A program made the position numbers and the translations under genes. Source: Bacteroidota bacterium (lineage in GTDB: Bacteria > Bacteroidota > Bacteroidia > Flavobacteriales_C > GCA-002722245). Taken from it: 58,489 nt of DNA. Position 1 is the stretch's first letter. The number at the start of each line of letters is the position of its first letter. Positions 1 to 9,972 of the stretch are shown piece by piece. Location: contig JAPLEZ010000073.1 of the NCBI GenBank assembly GCA_026390935.1, forward strand, positions 1 through 58,489, given 5' to 3'. The notes under the pieces were generated by a model. The model ran no database searches and was not told the DNA's origin. It worked only from the letters and a program-made list of their open reading frames with translations.

Positions 1-814
1 TAATAGGAATATACTGACGTGCTCCAGCTTGATTCACTGTATTGATTCCACCTCCTGCTGCCATTTGGCGAGCATATTGAAGAGGGATTTTTCTAACTCC
101 TTGAATCAATAGAATAGTCACTGCTATGATCAAGAACCAAACAATCAATTCAAGAATAAATACAAACATACGACCGGTAGCAGCATCACTGATCACTTTA
201 TTTGAAAACTCACCAGCAATAGCTTCAGGGAAACGAGCCACGATACCAATCATAATTAATAATGATACTCCATTTCCAATACCTTTATCAGTAATTCTGT
301 CTCCTAACCACATTAAGAACATGGTAGCGGCAACCATTACTGCAACTGCAGGTAAAGTAAAATTAAAGAAATCAGATCCTTCCGGTCTTGCATCTAAAGG
401 CACGTAAGTGGCCAAGTAGCTAGGAGCCTGAAGAAGTGTAATTACGATAGTTAAAATTTTGGTGTAGGTCTGGATTTTCTTTCTTCCACTTTCACCATCT
501 CTCTGAATTTTTTGAATTTGAGGAACCGCAACGCCCAATAACTGCATCACGATAGAAGCAGAAATATAAGGCATTACCCCCAAAGCCATAATGGACGCTC
601 TTGTAAACGCTCCACCTGTAAAACCATTAATCAATCCGACCAATCCTGTACCATCGCTCGGATGGGCAGCTTTTAAAGCCTCAGAATCTACTCCGGGAAT
701 AATAATATAAGAACCAATTCTATAAATGAGAATTAAACCAAGAGTAGTGATGATCTTAGCTCTAAGATCATCAATGCTCCAAATATTCTTTATGGTTTGT
801 ATAAATCTTTTCAT
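1..814 (-). CDS. secY: Preprotein translocase subunit SecY (N-terminal part, cut by window edge)
   Basis: SecY is the channel subunit of the SecYEG translocon in the inner membrane. The 271 visible residues begin MKRFIQTIKNIWSI and show the family's hydrophobic segments, the PGVD stretch of the first periplasmic loop and a motif like LGVMPYISASIVMQLL in TM2. About 40% of a normal 440-residue protein lies off the left edge. The ATG overlaps the rplO stop by one base (TAATG), which supports both the start and translational coupling. The place after rplO is the usual one in the spc operon. Confidence 0.95.
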   Translation of the reverse strand, partial: MKRFIQTIKNIWSIDDLRAKIITTLGLILIYRIGSYIIIPGVDSEALKAAHPSDGTGLVGLINGFTGGAFTRASIMALGVMPYISASIVMQLLGVAVPQIQKIQRDGESGRKKIQTYTKILTIVITLLQAPSYLATYVPLDARPEGSDFFNFTLPAVAVMVAATMFLMWLGDRITDKGIGNGVSLLIMIGIVARFPEAIAGEFSNKVISDAATGRMFVFILELIVWFLIIAVTILLIQGVRKIPLQYARQMAAGGGINTVNQAGARQYIPI

Positions 815-1266
815 TATTTCAATGTAGTGATAGAACCACCTTTAGCTTCAATAGCTGCTTGAGCAGTTTTAGAAAAACCATGAGCAGAAACTTTCAATTT
901 TGCTTTCAATTCTCCTCTTCCCAATACTTTAACTAATTTTTTAACTGAAGAGATAACACCGTTCTCCAACAATACATCCAAAGTAATTTCAGAAGCACCT
1001 GTTTTAGTGGCGATATCCTGCAACACATCTAAATTGATGGCTTTGTATTCCACACGGTTAGGATTTGTAAATCCGAACTTAGGGATACGACGTTGCAAAG
1101 GTTGCTGACCACCTTCAAAACCAGGTTTTGAATCGTAACCAGTTCTTGCTTTAGCACCTTTGTGTCCTTTTGTGGAAGTTCCACCTAAACCGGATCCTTC
1201 TCCTCTACCGATTCTTTTTTTTGATTTAACCGAACCTTTGGCTGGTCTTAATTCTGACAATTTCAT
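814..1266 (-). CDS. rplO: 50S ribosomal protein L15
   Basis: L15, 150 residues, binds 23S rRNA late in large-subunit assembly. It has the basic, glycine-rich N-terminus (KRIGRGEGSGLGGTSTKGHKG) typical of the family and a globular C-terminal domain that carries the AHGFSKTAQ stretch. It lies 11 bases after rpmD and overlaps secY by one base, so it belongs to the same transcript. Confidence 0.97.
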   Translation of the reverse strand: MKLSELRPAKGSVKSKKRIGRGEGSGLGGTSTKGHKGAKARTGYDSKPGFEGGQQPLQRRIPKFGFTNPNRVEYKAINLDVLQDIATKTGASEITLDVLLENGVISSVKKLVKVLGRGELKAKLKVSAHGFSKTAQAAIEAKGGSITTLK

Positions 1267-1277
1267 ATGATAATTTC

Positions 1278-1451
1278 TTAATCTACTTTAACTAAATGCT
1301 TTACTTTTTCAACCATTCCTAGTATTTGAGGAGTAGCTTCATGCTCAACTGTTTGGTTGAGTTTTGTAAAACCCAATGCTCTAAGGGTTAACTTTTGATT
1401 TTTCGGGCGGTCGATACCACTCTTAATCTGTTTGATCTTAATCTTTGCCAT
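1278..1451 (-). CDS. rpmD: 50S ribosomal protein L30
   Basis: This 57-residue ORF fills the gap between rplO and rpsE. Its product starts MAKIKIKQIKSGIDRPKNQK and contains LRALGFTKLNQTV, the L30 core, and ends HLVKVD. Length matches the short bacterial L30 (about 58-60). The ATG is 20 bases after the rpsE stop, and the stop is 11 bases before rplO. It is easily missed because of its size. Confidence 0.95.
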   Translation of the reverse strand: MAKIKIKQIKSGIDRPKNQKLTLRALGFTKLNQTVEHEATPQILGMVEKVKHLVKVD

Positions 1452-1471
1452 CACTTATCAATTTATGGTGA

Positions 1472-1990
1472 TTAACCGTTAAATACTTGTTCTAATGTTA
1501 TACCTCTCAAGTTAGCAATTGATCTTGGATCTCTTAATTGCTCAAGAGCTTTGATAGTTGCCTTAACCACGTTGTGAGGATTTGAAGAACCTTTTGATTT
1601 AGCCAAAACGTCTTTTACACCAACACTTTCCAATACCGCACGCATTGCACCACCTGCGATAACTCCAGTACCATGGGCAGCAGGTTTCATGAACACTTGT
1701 GATCCACCGAATCTAGCTGTCATTTCGTGAGGAATAGTTCCTTTGCGAATTGGCACTTTAATAAGGTTTTTCTTAGCGTCATCAATACCTTTAGAGATAG
1801 CGTCAGCTACTTCATTGGCTTTTCCTAAACCGTAACCAACAACACCATTTTCATTTCCTACCACAACGATAGCTGAAAAGCTGAAAGTTCTACCACCTTT
1901 AGTAACCTTAGTTACCCTTTGAATGCTAACAAGACGATCTTTCAATTCAATTTCAGATGATCTTACTTGTTTTGCGTTTGATTTTTGCAT
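1472..1990 (-). CDS. rpsE: 30S ribosomal protein S5
   Basis: S5, 172 residues, is a small-subunit protein involved in decoding fidelity and mRNA unwinding. The N-terminal double-stranded-RNA-binding half includes [21 protein letters not shown] and [12 protein letters not shown], and the C-terminal half has [22 protein letters not shown], both very typical. It sits between rplR and rpmD with 12- and 20-base gaps. Confidence 0.97.
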   Translation of the reverse strand: MQKSNAKQVRSSEIELKDRLVSIQRVTKVTKGGRTFSFSAIVVVGNENGVVGYGLGKANEVADAISKGIDDAKKNLIKVPIRKGTIPHEMTARFGGSQVFMKPAAHGTGVIAGGAMRAVLESVGVKDVLAKSKGSSNPHNVVKATIKALEQLRDPRSIANLRGITLEQVFNG

Positions 1991-2002
1991 AACTCTATTT
2001 AA

Positions 2003-2353
2003 TTAAAAATTTAAACCACCTTCTCTTGCCGCTTCAGCCAAAGATTTTACTCTTCCATGATAGAGGTAACCGTTTCTATCAAATTTAACTGCTGTAATTC
2101 CAGCTGCTTTAGCTTTTTCAGCAATTTTAGAACCTACTTTTTTAGCTTGTTCTACTCCACTAACTTCACCAACACCATCTTCCAAGGAAGAAGCGAAAGC
2201 TACAGTTACACCTTTAAGGTCATCAATTAGCTGAGCATAAATCTCTTTATTGCTTCTGTAAACCGTTAATCTTGGTCGGTCAGCAGTACCAGAAACAATC
2301 TTTCTGATTTTGTACTTAATGCTCTTTCTTCTTAATTCTTTCGTATTCGACAT
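2003..2353 (-). CDS. rplR: 50S ribosomal protein L18
   Basis: L18, 116 residues, binds 5S rRNA with L5 and L25. It shows the family pattern of a basic N-terminus, [20 protein letters not shown], and the C-terminal end [24 protein letters not shown]. Length is normal. It is spaced 12 bases from each neighbour in the spc block. Confidence 0.97.
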   Translation of the reverse strand: MSNTKELRRKSIKYKIRKIVSGTADRPRLTVYRSNKEIYAQLIDDLKGVTVAFASSLEDGVGEVSGVEQAKKVGSKIAEKAKAAGITAVKFDRNGYLYHGRVKSLAEAAREGGLNF

Positions 2354-2365
2354 AACTCTATGTTT

Positions 2366-2917
2366 TTATTTACCTGCAGATTTACCTGCTTTTCTTCTTA
2401 ATTCTTCACCTACGAACTTGATACCTTTTCCTTTATATGGCTCAGGTTTTCTCAATGATCTTATTTTTGAAGCTACCTGTCCCAACAATTGTTTGTCGCA
2501 AGAAGTCAAAGTAATTTTCGGGTTTTGACCTTTCAAAGTTTCAGTTTTCAATTCCACTTCTTTAGGCAATTGGAAAACAACGTTGTGAGAGTAACCCAAG
2601 CTTAACTCAAGGATTTGTCCTTTGTTAGCAGCTCTGTAACCTACCCCAACCAACTCTTGCTCTGTAGTATATCCTTTAGATACGCCTTCCACCATGTTGT
2701 TGATCAAAGCTCTATATAATCCGTGCATTGAGCGGGATTGTTTCTGATCGTCTTTTCTTGTAACAGTCAGTTGTTTACCTTCTAGCACAGGAGTAATGCG
2801 CTCATCAATTGTTTCTGATAGCTCTCCTAGTTTACCTTTAACGGTAACAACATTTTTATTTACTGTAACGGTTACCCCATCAGGGATGATCACCGGTGCG
2901 TTTCCTATTCTTGACAT
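2366..2917 (-). CDS. rplF: 50S ribosomal protein L6
   Basis: L6, 183 residues, lies near the factor-binding site of the large subunit. The start is the ATG giving MSRIGNAPVIIPDGV; an earlier in-frame start would run into rpsH and adds a non-family sequence. Two repeated L6 folds are visible, and the C-terminal hallmark EPYKGKGIKFVGEELRRKAGK is present. The gap to rpsH is 11 bases. Confidence 0.97.
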   Translation of the reverse strand: MSRIGNAPVIIPDGVTVTVNKNVVTVKGKLGELSETIDERITPVLEGKQLTVTRKDDQKQSRSMHGLYRALINNMVEGVSKGYTTEQELVGVGYRAANKGQILELSLGYSHNVVFQLPKEVELKTETLKGQNPKITLTSCDKQLLGQVASKIRSLRKPEPYKGKGIKFVGEELRRKAGKSAGK

Positions 2918-2928
2918 TTCCTTAAATA

Positions 2929-3327
2929 TTAATATACGTAACACAAAACTTCACCACCTACTTTTTCTTTTTTTGCTTCTTTATCGGTCATAACACCTTT
3001 AGAAGTAGAAAGAATAGCTATTCCTAGTCCGTTCAATACGCGAGGTACTTTTACAGATGCGGTATATTTTCTTAATCCCGGACGGCTGATTCTGTCCATT
3101 GACTGGATAGCAGACATCTTAGTAGAAGGATCATACTTCAAAGCTATTTTGATTGTTCCCTGAGCATTATCATCTACAAATTTGTAGTTAAGGATATATC
3201 CTTTTTCAAACAAAATCTTAGTGATTTCTTTCTTCAGGTTAGAAGCAGGAACATCCACCACTCTATGTTTAGCTTGGATAGCGTTTCTTACTCTTGTTAA
3301 ATAATCTGCAATTGGATCAGTATTCAT
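2929..3327 (-). CDS. rpsH: 30S ribosomal protein S8
   Basis: S8, 132 residues, binds helix 21 of 16S rRNA and in many bacteria represses translation of the spc operon. It has the start DPIADYLTRVRNA and the C-terminal STSKGVMTDKEAKKEKVGGEVLCYVY, the family signature (TSKG-x-M-x-x-x-A-x-x-x-x-x-G-G-E). The 30-base gap to rpsN is among the longer ones in this block. Confidence 0.97.
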   Translation of the reverse strand: MNTDPIADYLTRVRNAIQAKHRVVDVPASNLKKEITKILFEKGYILNYKFVDDNAQGTIKIALKYDPSTKMSAIQSMDRISRPGLRKYTASVKVPRVLNGLGIAILSTSKGVMTDKEAKKEKVGGEVLCYVY

Positions 3328-3357
3328 ATCAATCTATTTCTTAATTCTACTTTATTA

Positions 3358-3627
3358 TTACCAGCTCGCTTTTTTAACTCCTGGGATCAAACCATTGTTG
3401 GCCATTTCTCTGAAGCAAATCCTTGAAATTCCAAATTGTCTCATGTACCCTCTTGGTCTTCCTGTTAATTTGCAACGGTTACGAACTCTGATCGGATTTG
3501 AGTTTCTTGGCAATTTTTGCAAACCTTCATGATCTCCTGCCGCTTTCAAAGCCGCTCTTTTCTTAGCGTATTTTTCAGATAACGCTATTCTTTTAACGTC
3601 TCTGGCCTTCATTGACTCCTTAGCCAT
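3358..3627 (-). CDS. rpsN: 30S ribosomal protein S14
   Basis: S14, 89 residues, of the longer form lacking the CxxC zinc ribbon. It starts [20 protein letters not shown], and the C-terminal half has [21 protein letters not shown], the conserved rRNA-binding part. It ends with KKASW, as most S14 proteins do. Three bases separate its start from the rplE stop. Confidence 0.97.
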   Translation of the reverse strand: MAKESMKARDVKRIALSEKYAKKRAALKAAGDHEGLQKLPRNSNPIRVRNRCKLTGRPRGYMRQFGISRICFREMANNGLIPGVKKASW

Positions 3628-3630
3628 ATC

Positions 3631-4185
3631 TTACTTTTTTAAATTTTTAAATGGTAAACCAAACTCTTTCAACAAAGCATATCCTTCTTCATTTGTTTCC
3701 GCAGTGGTAACAAAAGTGATGTCCATACCTAATATTTTATCAATCTTATCGATGTTGATCTCAGGGAAGATGATTTGTTCTTTAATCCCCAAAGTATAGT
3801 TACCTCTACCATCAAGATTTGAATTAATTCCTCTGAAGTCGCGTACCCTTGGCAATGCCACAGCTACTAATCTTTCCAAAAACTCATACATTTTATCACC
3901 TCTCAAAGTCACTTTAGACCCGATTGGTAATCCTTTTCTAAGTTTGAAGTTAGAGATATCCTTTTTAGAATATGCAGGAACTGCCTTCTGACCGGTAATC
4001 ATGGTCATTTGATTTACTGCATTTTCAATCAAGCGTTTATCAGCAACTGCATCACCAATACCTTGGTTCAAACAAATTTTTTCCAATTTAGGAACTTGCA
4101 TAACTGACTTATACTTGAACTCCTTCTGAAGAGCAGGAACAATTTGTTCCTTGTATCTCTTTTTTAATCCTGGTACGTATTCCAT
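3631..4185 (-). CDS. rplE: 50S ribosomal protein L5
   Basis: L5, 184 residues, binds 5S rRNA and contacts the P-site tRNA. It has [18 protein letters not shown] at the N-terminus, [21 protein letters not shown] and the [19 protein letters not shown] signature. Its ATG overlaps the last base of rplX, which suggests translational coupling. Confidence 0.97.
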   Translation of the reverse strand: MEYVPGLKKRYKEQIVPALQKEFKYKSVMQVPKLEKICLNQGIGDAVADKRLIENAVNQMTMITGQKAVPAYSKKDISNFKLRKGLPIGSKVTLRGDKMYEFLERLVAVALPRVRDFRGINSNLDGRGNYTLGIKEQIIFPEINIDKIDKILGMDITFVTTAETNEEGYALLKEFGLPFKNLKK

Positions 4186-4496
4186 TAGTCTAAAATCTTA
4201 TCGGTTTTTTTTGCAAATCGTTGTACTTTACCATCCACCACTTTTCTTCCAACGCGGGTAGCAGTTTTACCATCTACCAACATCACATTAGAAATGTTGA
4301 TTGGAGCTTCCATAGAAAGAATTCCTCCTTGTGGGTTTTTAGCAGATGGTTTAGTGTGTTTTTTAACCAAGTTGATACCTTCAACGATCACTTTGTTTTC
4401 TTTCACCAAAACTTCCTTAACCACAGCACTTTTTCCTCTTTCATCTCCGGCGATAACTTTTACAGTATCACCCTTTTTAATCTTCAATTTTGCCAT
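4185..4496 (-). CDS. rplX: 50S ribosomal protein L24
   Basis: L24, 103 residues, an assembly-initiator protein. The KOW motif region ([18 protein letters not shown]) is near the N-terminus, followed by [21 protein letters not shown], the family hallmark. It overlaps rplE by one base and follows rplN with a 10-base gap. Confidence 0.97.
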   Translation of the reverse strand: MAKLKIKKGDTVKVIAGDERGKSAVVKEVLVKENKVIVEGINLVKKHTKPSAKNPQGGILSMEAPINISNVMLVDGKTATRVGRKVVDGKVQRFAKKTDKILD

Positions 4497-4506
4497 AACT
4501 CTATTA

Positions 4507-4875
4507 TTAAAGCACCTCTGGCGCTAATGATACAATTTTCATAAAATCTTTCTCACGCAATTCTCTTGCAACAGGACCAAAAATCCTTGTCCCTCTCATC
4601 TCACCTGCCTCATTTAAAAGAACTACAGCGTTATCATCGAAACGTATATATGAACCGTCAGCTCTTCTAACTTCTTTGGTTGTTCTAACAACAACTGCTT
4701 TAGAAACAGATCCTTTTTTTGCATTCCCTGAAGGCATTGCGTGTTTCACAGAAACAACGATCTGATCTCCGATAGATGCGTATCTTTTACCTGTTCCGCC
4801 TAATACACGGATGCAAAGAACTTCTTTCGCACCGCTGTTATCAGCAACTTTTAATCTTGACTCCTGTTGTACCAT
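4507..4875 (-). CDS. rplN: 50S ribosomal protein L14
   Basis: L14, 122 residues (the usual 122), sits at the subunit interface. It starts [19 protein letters not shown] and has [19 protein letters not shown] and [20 protein letters not shown], all nearly invariant in the family. It lies between rpsQ and rplX, as expected. Confidence 0.98.
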   Translation of the reverse strand: MVQQESRLKVADNSGAKEVLCIRVLGGTGKRYASIGDQIVVSVKHAMPSGNAKKGSVSKAVVVRTTKEVRRADGSYIRFDDNAVVLLNEAGEMRGTRIFGPVARELREKDFMKIVSLAPEVL

Positions 4876-4895
4876 TGTTCAAATATTTTTATCGA

Positions 4896-5156
4896 TTACT
4901 TAGCTTTCTCTACTATTTCAACCAATCTCCATCTTTTGCTTTTGCTTAATGGACGGGTTTCCATAATTTTTACAGTATCACCCTCGTTGCATTCGTTTTT
5001 CTCATCATGAGCAACAAATTTCTTTGATTGCTTAACGAACTTACCGTATTTAGGATGTTTGAGTTTGCTCTCAATAGTAACTACAATGGATTTATCCATT
5101 TTAGTACTTGTTACAACTCCTACTCTTTCTTTTCTTAAGTTTCTAGTTTCTTCCAT
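4896..5156 (-). CDS. rpsQ: 30S ribosomal protein S17
   Basis: S17, 86 residues, a primary 16S rRNA-binding protein with an OB fold. It shows [20 protein letters not shown] at the N-terminus and [20 protein letters not shown] near the end, both diagnostic. The gaps to rplN and rpmC are 20 and 18 bases. Confidence 0.97.
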   Translation of the reverse strand: MEETRNLRKERVGVVTSTKMDKSIVVTIESKLKHPKYGKFVKQSKKFVAHDEKNECNEGDTVKIMETRPLSKSKRWRLVEIVEKAK

Positions 5157-5174
5157 TTTTCAATTCTTTGACTA

Positions 5175-5363
5175 CTATTTTTGTCTTGCTCTCAATTCGG
5201 TATTCAATCTAGCTATTGTTCTTCTTGTAGATTTGATTACAAGAGGAGCTTCCAAAGGAGAAATAGCATGATTGATTTTGTATTTTTCGAGATTTGATTT
5301 TTCTCCCGCAATACGCTCTTTCACTTCCTCAGTGGTCATTTGTTTTATTACAGACGCCTTCAT
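5175..5363 (-). CDS. rpmC: 50S ribosomal protein L29
   Basis: L29, 62 residues, a two-helix protein near the polypeptide exit tunnel. It has the internal ISPLEAPLVIKSTRRTIARL, matching the L29 pattern N-P-x-x-I-r-x-x-R-r-x-I-A-R. It lies only two bases after the rplP stop. Confidence 0.95.
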   Translation of the reverse strand: MKASVIKQMTTEEVKERIAGEKSNLEKYKINHAISPLEAPLVIKSTRRTIARLNTELRARQK

Positions 5364-5365
5364 AA

Positions 5366-5785
5366 TTATTCAGTATAATCTCTTTTTACAATAAACTTAG
5401 TTGTGATCGGTAATTTTTGAGCAGCCAATCTTAAAGCTTCTTTAGCAGTTGCCAAAGGTACACCTTCCGCCTCAAAAATAATTTTACCTGGTTTAACCAC
5501 GGCAACCCATAGTTCAGGAGCTCCCTTACCTTTACCCATCCTTACCTCTGCAGGTTTTTTGGTTACTGGTTTGTCAGGAAAGATTCTGATCCACAACTGA
5601 CCTTCTCTTTTCATATGACGAGTCACAGCAACACGCGCAGCTTCTAACTGACGGCTAGTGATCCAGGTCTCTTCTAATGCTTTAATTCCGAATGATCCGA
5701 AAGCCAATTGATTGCCTCTTTGAGCGAGACCTTTCATTTTGCCTTTGTGCATCTTTCTGTATTTTGTTCTTTTTGGCTGTAACAT
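5366..5785 (-). CDS. rplP: 50S ribosomal protein L16
   Basis: L16, 139 residues, helps organise the A site and the peptidyl-transferase centre. It starts [15 protein letters not shown], has [20 protein letters not shown] in the middle and [19 protein letters not shown], the family signature. It lies between rpsC and rpmC. Confidence 0.98.
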   Translation of the reverse strand: MLQPKRTKYRKMHKGKMKGLAQRGNQLAFGSFGIKALEETWITSRQLEAARVAVTRHMKREGQLWIRIFPDKPVTKKPAEVRMGKGKGAPELWVAVVKPGKIIFEAEGVPLATAKEALRLAAQKLPITTKFIVKRDYTE

Positions 5786-5815
5786 TGCTATCTCTTTTTA
5801 AGATATTGACTCTTC

Positions 5816-6520
5816 TTATTTCTCGTTTCTTTTACTTCTGCTTTTGAACTTTCCTTTGCTCTTAACACCGCCTACTGTTGGTGAAAGATCAGGTTTTCCG
5901 TAGATTTCTCCTTTGCAAATCCAAACTTTGATACCAATCAAACCGTAAGTTGTATGCGCTTCACTGATTGCGTAATCAATATCAGCACGAAAAGTATGTA
6001 ATGGAATTCTTCCTTCCTTTTTATGTTCATTTCTTGCCATTTCAGCTCCGTTCAAACGACCAGAAGCCAAAATTTTGATTCCTTCAGCTCCCATTCTCAT
6101 AGTAGAAGCGATAGCCATCTTCATTGCTCTTCTGAAAGAAATTCTTCCTTCAATCTGACGGCAAATACTGTCACCTACCAACTTAGCATCCAATTCAGGT
6201 CTTTTAATTTCAAAGATATTGATTTGAACTTCCTTACTAGTGATTTTTTTCAACTCTTCCTTCAGTTTATCAACCTCTTGTCCACCTTTACCGATGATGA
6301 TTCCCGGACGTGCAGTATGTATAGTAATGCTGATCAACTTTAAAGTTCTTTCAATAACTATTTTAGAAACAGACGCTTTCACTAAGCGAGCTCTAACATA
6401 ATTTCTGATTTTGTGATCTTCAGCCAATTTGTCTGAATAATCATTTCCACCATACCAATTAGAATCCCATCCTCTGATAATTCCTAATCTGTTCCCTATA
6501 GGGTTTGCCTTATTTCCCAT
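5816..6520 (-). CDS. rpsC: 30S ribosomal protein S3
   Basis: S3, 234 residues, forms part of the mRNA entry channel. I chose the ATG giving [13 protein letters not shown]; two codons upstream there is only a TTG. The N-terminal KH domain contains [18 protein letters not shown], and the C-terminal domain has [10 protein letters not shown]-like [13 protein letters not shown]. The basic tail ends KSRSKRNEK. Nine bases separate it from rplV. Confidence 0.97.
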   Translation of the reverse strand: MGNKANPIGNRLGIIRGWDSNWYGGNDYSDKLAEDHKIRNYVRARLVKASVSKIVIERTLKLISITIHTARPGIIIGKGGQEVDKLKEELKKITSKEVQINIFEIKRPELDAKLVGDSICRQIEGRISFRRAMKMAIASTMRMGAEGIKILASGRLNGAEMARNEHKKEGRIPLHTFRADIDYAISEAHTTYGLIGIKVWICKGEIYGKPDLSPTVGGVKSKGKFKSRSKRNEK

Positions 6521-6529
6521 GTTCAATAA

Positions 6530-6931
6530 TTATTTTGCAATTTCAATTTTATCAATAAACAATGTCACGTGATTTGATCTTTTTCTCACACGGTGAGCTC
6601 TTCCTTGAGGAGCTGGTTGAACTCTTTTAAGCATTCTTCCAGAATCCACATGTATAGAAGATATTTTCAATTCACCTTCATTAATAGTAGCTCCAGTTTT
6701 TGCTTCATAATTACTCATTGCTGATTTAAGCAATAAAGCCAATTTAGTAGCCGCTTCTTTAGGAGTATATTGTAATACACCTTGAGCCTTACTTACTTCC
6801 ATTCCTCTAACAAGATCAGCAACCAATCTCATTTTTCTAGGTGAAGTCGGGCAGTTGTTCAACTTTGCAAAATAAGTTGCCTTTTTTGCTTCCTTCGCTG
6901 CGTCTGCCGTTATTTTTTTTCTTTGTCCCAT
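6530..6931 (-). CDS. rplV: 50S ribosomal protein L22
   Basis: L22, 133 residues, lines the nascent-peptide exit tunnel with a long beta hairpin. Conserved parts include NCPTSPRKMRLVADLVRGM near the N-terminus and RVQPAPQGRAHRVRKRSNHV for the hairpin and C-terminus. The N-terminus carries about 20 extra charged residues compared with E. coli. Confidence 0.97.
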   Translation of the reverse strand: MGQRKKITADAAKEAKKATYFAKLNNCPTSPRKMRLVADLVRGMEVSKAQGVLQYTPKEAATKLALLLKSAMSNYEAKTGATINEGELKISSIHVDSGRMLKRVQPAPQGRAHRVRKRSNHVTLFIDKIEIAK

Positions 6932-6953
6932 GACTTAACTTATAATCAGTTTC

Positions 6954-7223
6954 TTACTTCTTTTTGTTTCCACCGTGTCCTCTGAAGTTTCTGGTTGGAG
7001 AAAACTCACCGAGTTTATGACCTACCATGTTTTCAGTAACATATACCGGAATGAACTTATTTCCATTGTGAACCGCAATAGTTACTCCAACGAAATCAGG
7101 AGTAATCATAGATGCTCTTGACCAGGTTTTGATAACATTTTTGTTGTTCCCTTTTTCTGCCGCCGCTACTCTTCTGTTCAATTTGTATGCAACAAAAGGA
7201 GGTTTTTTTAATGATCTCGCCAT
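6954..7223 (-). CDS. rpsS: 30S ribosomal protein S19
   Basis: S19, 89 residues, sits in the head of the small subunit beside S13. It starts [11 protein letters not shown] and carries [19 protein letters not shown], the S19 signature, and ends with lysines. It is six bases from rplB. Confidence 0.97.
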   Translation of the reverse strand: MARSLKKPPFVAYKLNRRVAAAEKGNNKNVIKTWSRASMITPDFVGVTIAVHNGNKFIPVYVTENMVGHKLGEFSPTRNFRGHGGNKKK

Positions 7224-7229
7224 ACTAGC

Positions 7230-8054
7230 TTATTTTTTTCTTCTTTCGAGTATATATTTATTTGATGCTTTCTTTTTTGATCTTGTTTTGTATCCTTTAG
7301 CTGGAAGACCTTTTCTTGATCTTGGATGTCCACCTGAAGATCTACCTTCACCACCACCCATAGGGTGATCCACTGGATTCATAACAACACCTCTTACTCT
7401 TGGACGGATACCCAACCATCTTGATCTACCCGCTTTACCAGATACTACCAACTGATGATCAGAGTTAGATACAGAACCAATCGTTGCAAGGCAAGTCACT
7501 AAAATCTGACGAGTTTCTCCTGAAGGCATTTTCAATACTGCGAATCTTCCTTCTCTAGCTAAAAGCTGAGCAGAAGCTCCAGCACCTCTTGCAAATTTAC
7601 CTCCTTGACCAGGATTCAATTCCACATTGTGGATAATTGTACCTAAAGGCACTTCAGAAAGCAACAAAGCGTTACCAACCTCAACCGGAGACCCTTTTCC
7701 TGATTGTAATGTTTGTCCAACAGCTAAACCGTCTGGAGCAATAATATATCTTTTCTCGCCGTCAACGTAGTTCAACAAAGCGATACGTGCAGTTCTATTT
7801 GGATCGTACTCAATAGACATTACTTTAGCAGGGATGCCAAACTTCTCTCTTTTGAAGTCAACGATTCTGTATTTTTGTTTGTGACCACCACCTGTGTATC
7901 TCATGGTCATTCTACCGGAATTGTTTCTTCCTCCGCTTCTGGTGTTCTTAGCGATCAAGCTCTTCTCAGGCGTAGATTTAGTGATTTCCGAGTAAGTCGG
8001 AAGCACTTGATGACGCTGAATCGGAGTAACCGGTTTAAGTTTTATTAAGCCCAT
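7230..8054 (-). CDS. rplB: 50S ribosomal protein L2
   Basis: L2, 274 residues, a primary 23S rRNA protein needed for subunit association and peptidyl transfer. It has the C-terminal [19 protein letters not shown] motif with the conserved histidine, [19 protein letters not shown], and the basic C-terminal tail ILERRKK. Length is normal (273-277). Confidence 0.98.
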   Translation of the reverse strand: MGLIKLKPVTPIQRHQVLPTYSEITKSTPEKSLIAKNTRSGGRNNSGRMTMRYTGGGHKQKYRIVDFKREKFGIPAKVMSIEYDPNRTARIALLNYVDGEKRYIIAPDGLAVGQTLQSGKGSPVEVGNALLLSEVPLGTIIHNVELNPGQGGKFARGAGASAQLLAREGRFAVLKMPSGETRQILVTCLATIGSVSNSDHQLVVSGKAGRSRWLGIRPRVRGVVMNPVDHPMGGGEGRSSGGHPRSRKGLPAKGYKTRSKKKASNKYILERRKK

Positions 8055-8060
8055 AACCTA

Positions 8061-8351
8061 TTAAATGTTGTTGTATAAATCAATAACTTGTCCTTCTGCC
8101 AAAGTCACTATCGCTTTTTTGTTGATAGGTGTTGAACCTGTCATCATTCCTTTTTTAGTGTACTTTTGTTTTATTTTTCTTGGAGTTCTAAGCGTGTTAA
8201 TTGCTTCAACTTTCACATTGTACATTTTCTCAATGTCCTTTCTGATCTCCACTTTATTAGCTTTATCGTCAACGATAAAACCGTACTTATTCAATTTCTC
8301 CTGTATAGAAGACATCTTCTCAGTAACAATTGGTTTCTTAATTACACTCAT
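8061..8351 (-). CDS. rplW: 50S ribosomal protein L23
   Basis: L23, 96 residues, is at the tunnel exit and docks trigger factor and SRP. It has the family start (KPIVTEKMSSIQEKLNKYGF), VDDKANKVEIRKDIEKMYNV, and a conserved VEAINTL stretch. Spacings of six and five bases place it firmly in the S10 transcript. Confidence 0.97.
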   Translation of the reverse strand: MSVIKKPIVTEKMSSIQEKLNKYGFIVDDKANKVEIRKDIEKMYNVKVEAINTLRTPRKIKQKYTKKGMMTGSTPINKKAIVTLAEGQVIDLYNNI

Positions 8352-8356
8352 GACTC

Positions 8357-8983
8357 TTAGCTTAAAGTATTTTCTAATTCTTTAACTGAACTCTCTACAA
8401 ACACCACTTTATTAGTGTTCAAAATATCGTAGGTATTTAACTCGCCTACAGAAAGAACTTTCACACCCTCTAAATTTCGGGAGGACAAATATATGTTTTT
8501 ATTCGGCTCGGCTAACACCAACAGCACTTTTTTGTTGGTTAGGTCTAAGTTCTTCAATAAAGAAGTAAATGATTTTGTTTTAGCTGTAGCGAAGTTAAAA
8601 TCCTCAAGAACAGACACATTGGCGTTTTTCGCTTGATCAGTTAGAACTGATTTTCTAGCCAATTCTTTTACTTTTTTATTCAGTTTAAAAGCATAAGCGT
8701 GAGGTCTTGGACCGAAAACTGTACCTCCACCTTTCAATAAAGGACTTCTTACAGATCCGAAACGAGCGCCACCGCTACCTTTTTGCTTTCTGATTTTACG
8801 AGTACTACCTCTCACTTCGCCTCTTTCCTTAGCTTTGTGCGTACCTTGTCTTTTGTTAGCTAAATGTTGCTTAACATCAAGATAAACTGCATGCTCATTA
8901 GGTTCAATCGCGAAAACCGACTCAGGCAATGTTATTTTTTTGCCGGTAGCTTTACCTTCGATATTTAAAACTGATAATTCCAT
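8357..8983 (-). CDS. rplD: 50S ribosomal protein L4
   Basis: L4, 208 residues, has an extended loop that reaches the exit tunnel. That loop is seen as RGEVRGSTRKIRKQKGSGGA followed by RSPLLKGGGTVFGPRPHAY. In enterobacteria L4 also represses its own operon; no such leader can be recognised here. The start overlaps the rplC stop by one base. Confidence 0.97.
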   Translation of the reverse strand: MELSVLNIEGKATGKKITLPESVFAIEPNEHAVYLDVKQHLANKRQGTHKAKERGEVRGSTRKIRKQKGSGGARFGSVRSPLLKGGGTVFGPRPHAYAFKLNKKVKELARKSVLTDQAKNANVSVLEDFNFATAKTKSFTSLLKNLDLTNKKVLLVLAEPNKNIYLSSRNLEGVKVLSVGELNTYDILNTNKVVFVESSVKELENTLS

Positions 8984-9594
8984 TATTTCTCAATTATTAC
9001 GTAAGATCCTTTTGCACCAGGAACTGATCCTGACAGAACCAAAATATTTCTTTCTTTCAATACTTTAAGCACGATAAGGTTGTTCACTTTTACTTTATCA
9101 CCACCCATTCTTCCGGCCATTCTCATGCCTTTGAATACTCTTGAAGGAGTAGAACAAGCACCTAATGAACCTGGCGCTCTACCTCTATTGTGTTGACCGT
9201 GAGTTTGACCACCCACACCAGCAAAGTTGTGACGTTTAACAACCCCTTGGAAACCTTTTCCTTTTGAAGTACCAGAGATAGAGATTGCATCTCCTTCCGC
9301 GAACACATCAATAGTAACAGCCTCACCCAATTGAGCGTTGATGTCTTTAAACTCAACCAATTTTTTCTTAGGAGTAGTGTTTGCATTTTTGAAATGACCC
9401 AACAAAGCTTTGTTTGTTAATCTTTCTTTTTTCTCTGCATAACCCAATTGAACAGCAGCATAGCCGTCTTTTTCAACTGTTTTCACCTGAGTGACAACAC
9501 AAGGACCTACTTCTACGATGGTACATGGAACATTTTTTCCATTTGCATCGAAAATGCTGGTCATTCCTATTTTTTTTCCTATCAATCCTGACAT
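8983..9594 (-). CDS. rplC: 50S ribosomal protein L3
   Basis: L3, 203 residues, is one of the two assembly initiators of the large subunit. It starts [15 protein letters not shown] and has [20 protein letters not shown] and [13 protein letters not shown], both signatures of L3. It is 51 bases downstream of rpsJ, the longest gap inside the block, which could hold an extra promoter, although I see no clear one. Confidence 0.97.
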   Translation of the reverse strand: MSGLIGKKIGMTSIFDANGKNVPCTIVEVGPCVVTQVKTVEKDGYAAVQLGYAEKKERLTNKALLGHFKNANTTPKKKLVEFKDINAQLGEAVTIDVFAEGDAISISGTSKGKGFQGVVKRHNFAGVGGQTHGQHNRGRAPGSLGACSTPSRVFKGMRMAGRMGGDKVKVNNLIVLKVLKERNILVLSGSVPGAKGSYVIIEK

Positions 9595-9645
9595 GGCCTA
9601 TTTATTTAAAATTCTTTTATTCTTTACTTTAAAAAGTGCTATCCA

Positions 9646-9951
9646 CTAAACTTTGATCTCTACTTCCACACCACTTGGAAGTTCAAGTTTCATCAAAGCG
9701 TCAACTGTTTTAGAAGTAGAGCTGTAGATATCTAATAATCTTTTATAAGAAGACAATTCGAACTGCTCTCTCGCTTTTTTGTTAACGTGTGGAGATCTCA
9801 ACACTGTAAAAATTCTTTTGTGTGTAGGGAGTGGAATTGGACCACTAACAACAGCTCCAGTAGCTTTTACCGTTTTTACGATTTTCTCAGCAGACTTGTC
9901 TACCAAGTTGTGATCGTAAGACTTTAATTTTATTCTGATTCTTTGGCTCAT
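9646..9951 (-). CDS. rpsJ: 30S ribosomal protein S10
   Basis: S10, 101 residues. It starts [20 protein letters not shown] and contains [20 protein letters not shown], the S10 signature. S10 also pairs with NusB in antitermination. It follows fusA by 21 bases, with no tuf gene between them, so the str and S10 blocks are joined. Confidence 0.98.
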   Translation of the reverse strand: MSQRIRIKLKSYDHNLVDKSAEKIVKTVKATGAVVSGPIPLPTHKRIFTVLRSPHVNKKAREQFELSSYKRLLDIYSSTSKTVDALMKLELPSGVEVEIKV

Positions 9952-9972
9952 TTGTTTAACTATATCTAATTA

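Noticed and set aside
126-407. A 93-codon plus-strand open frame at the left edge
   Set aside because: It is the antisense of secY, whose frame is continuous and has family motifs.
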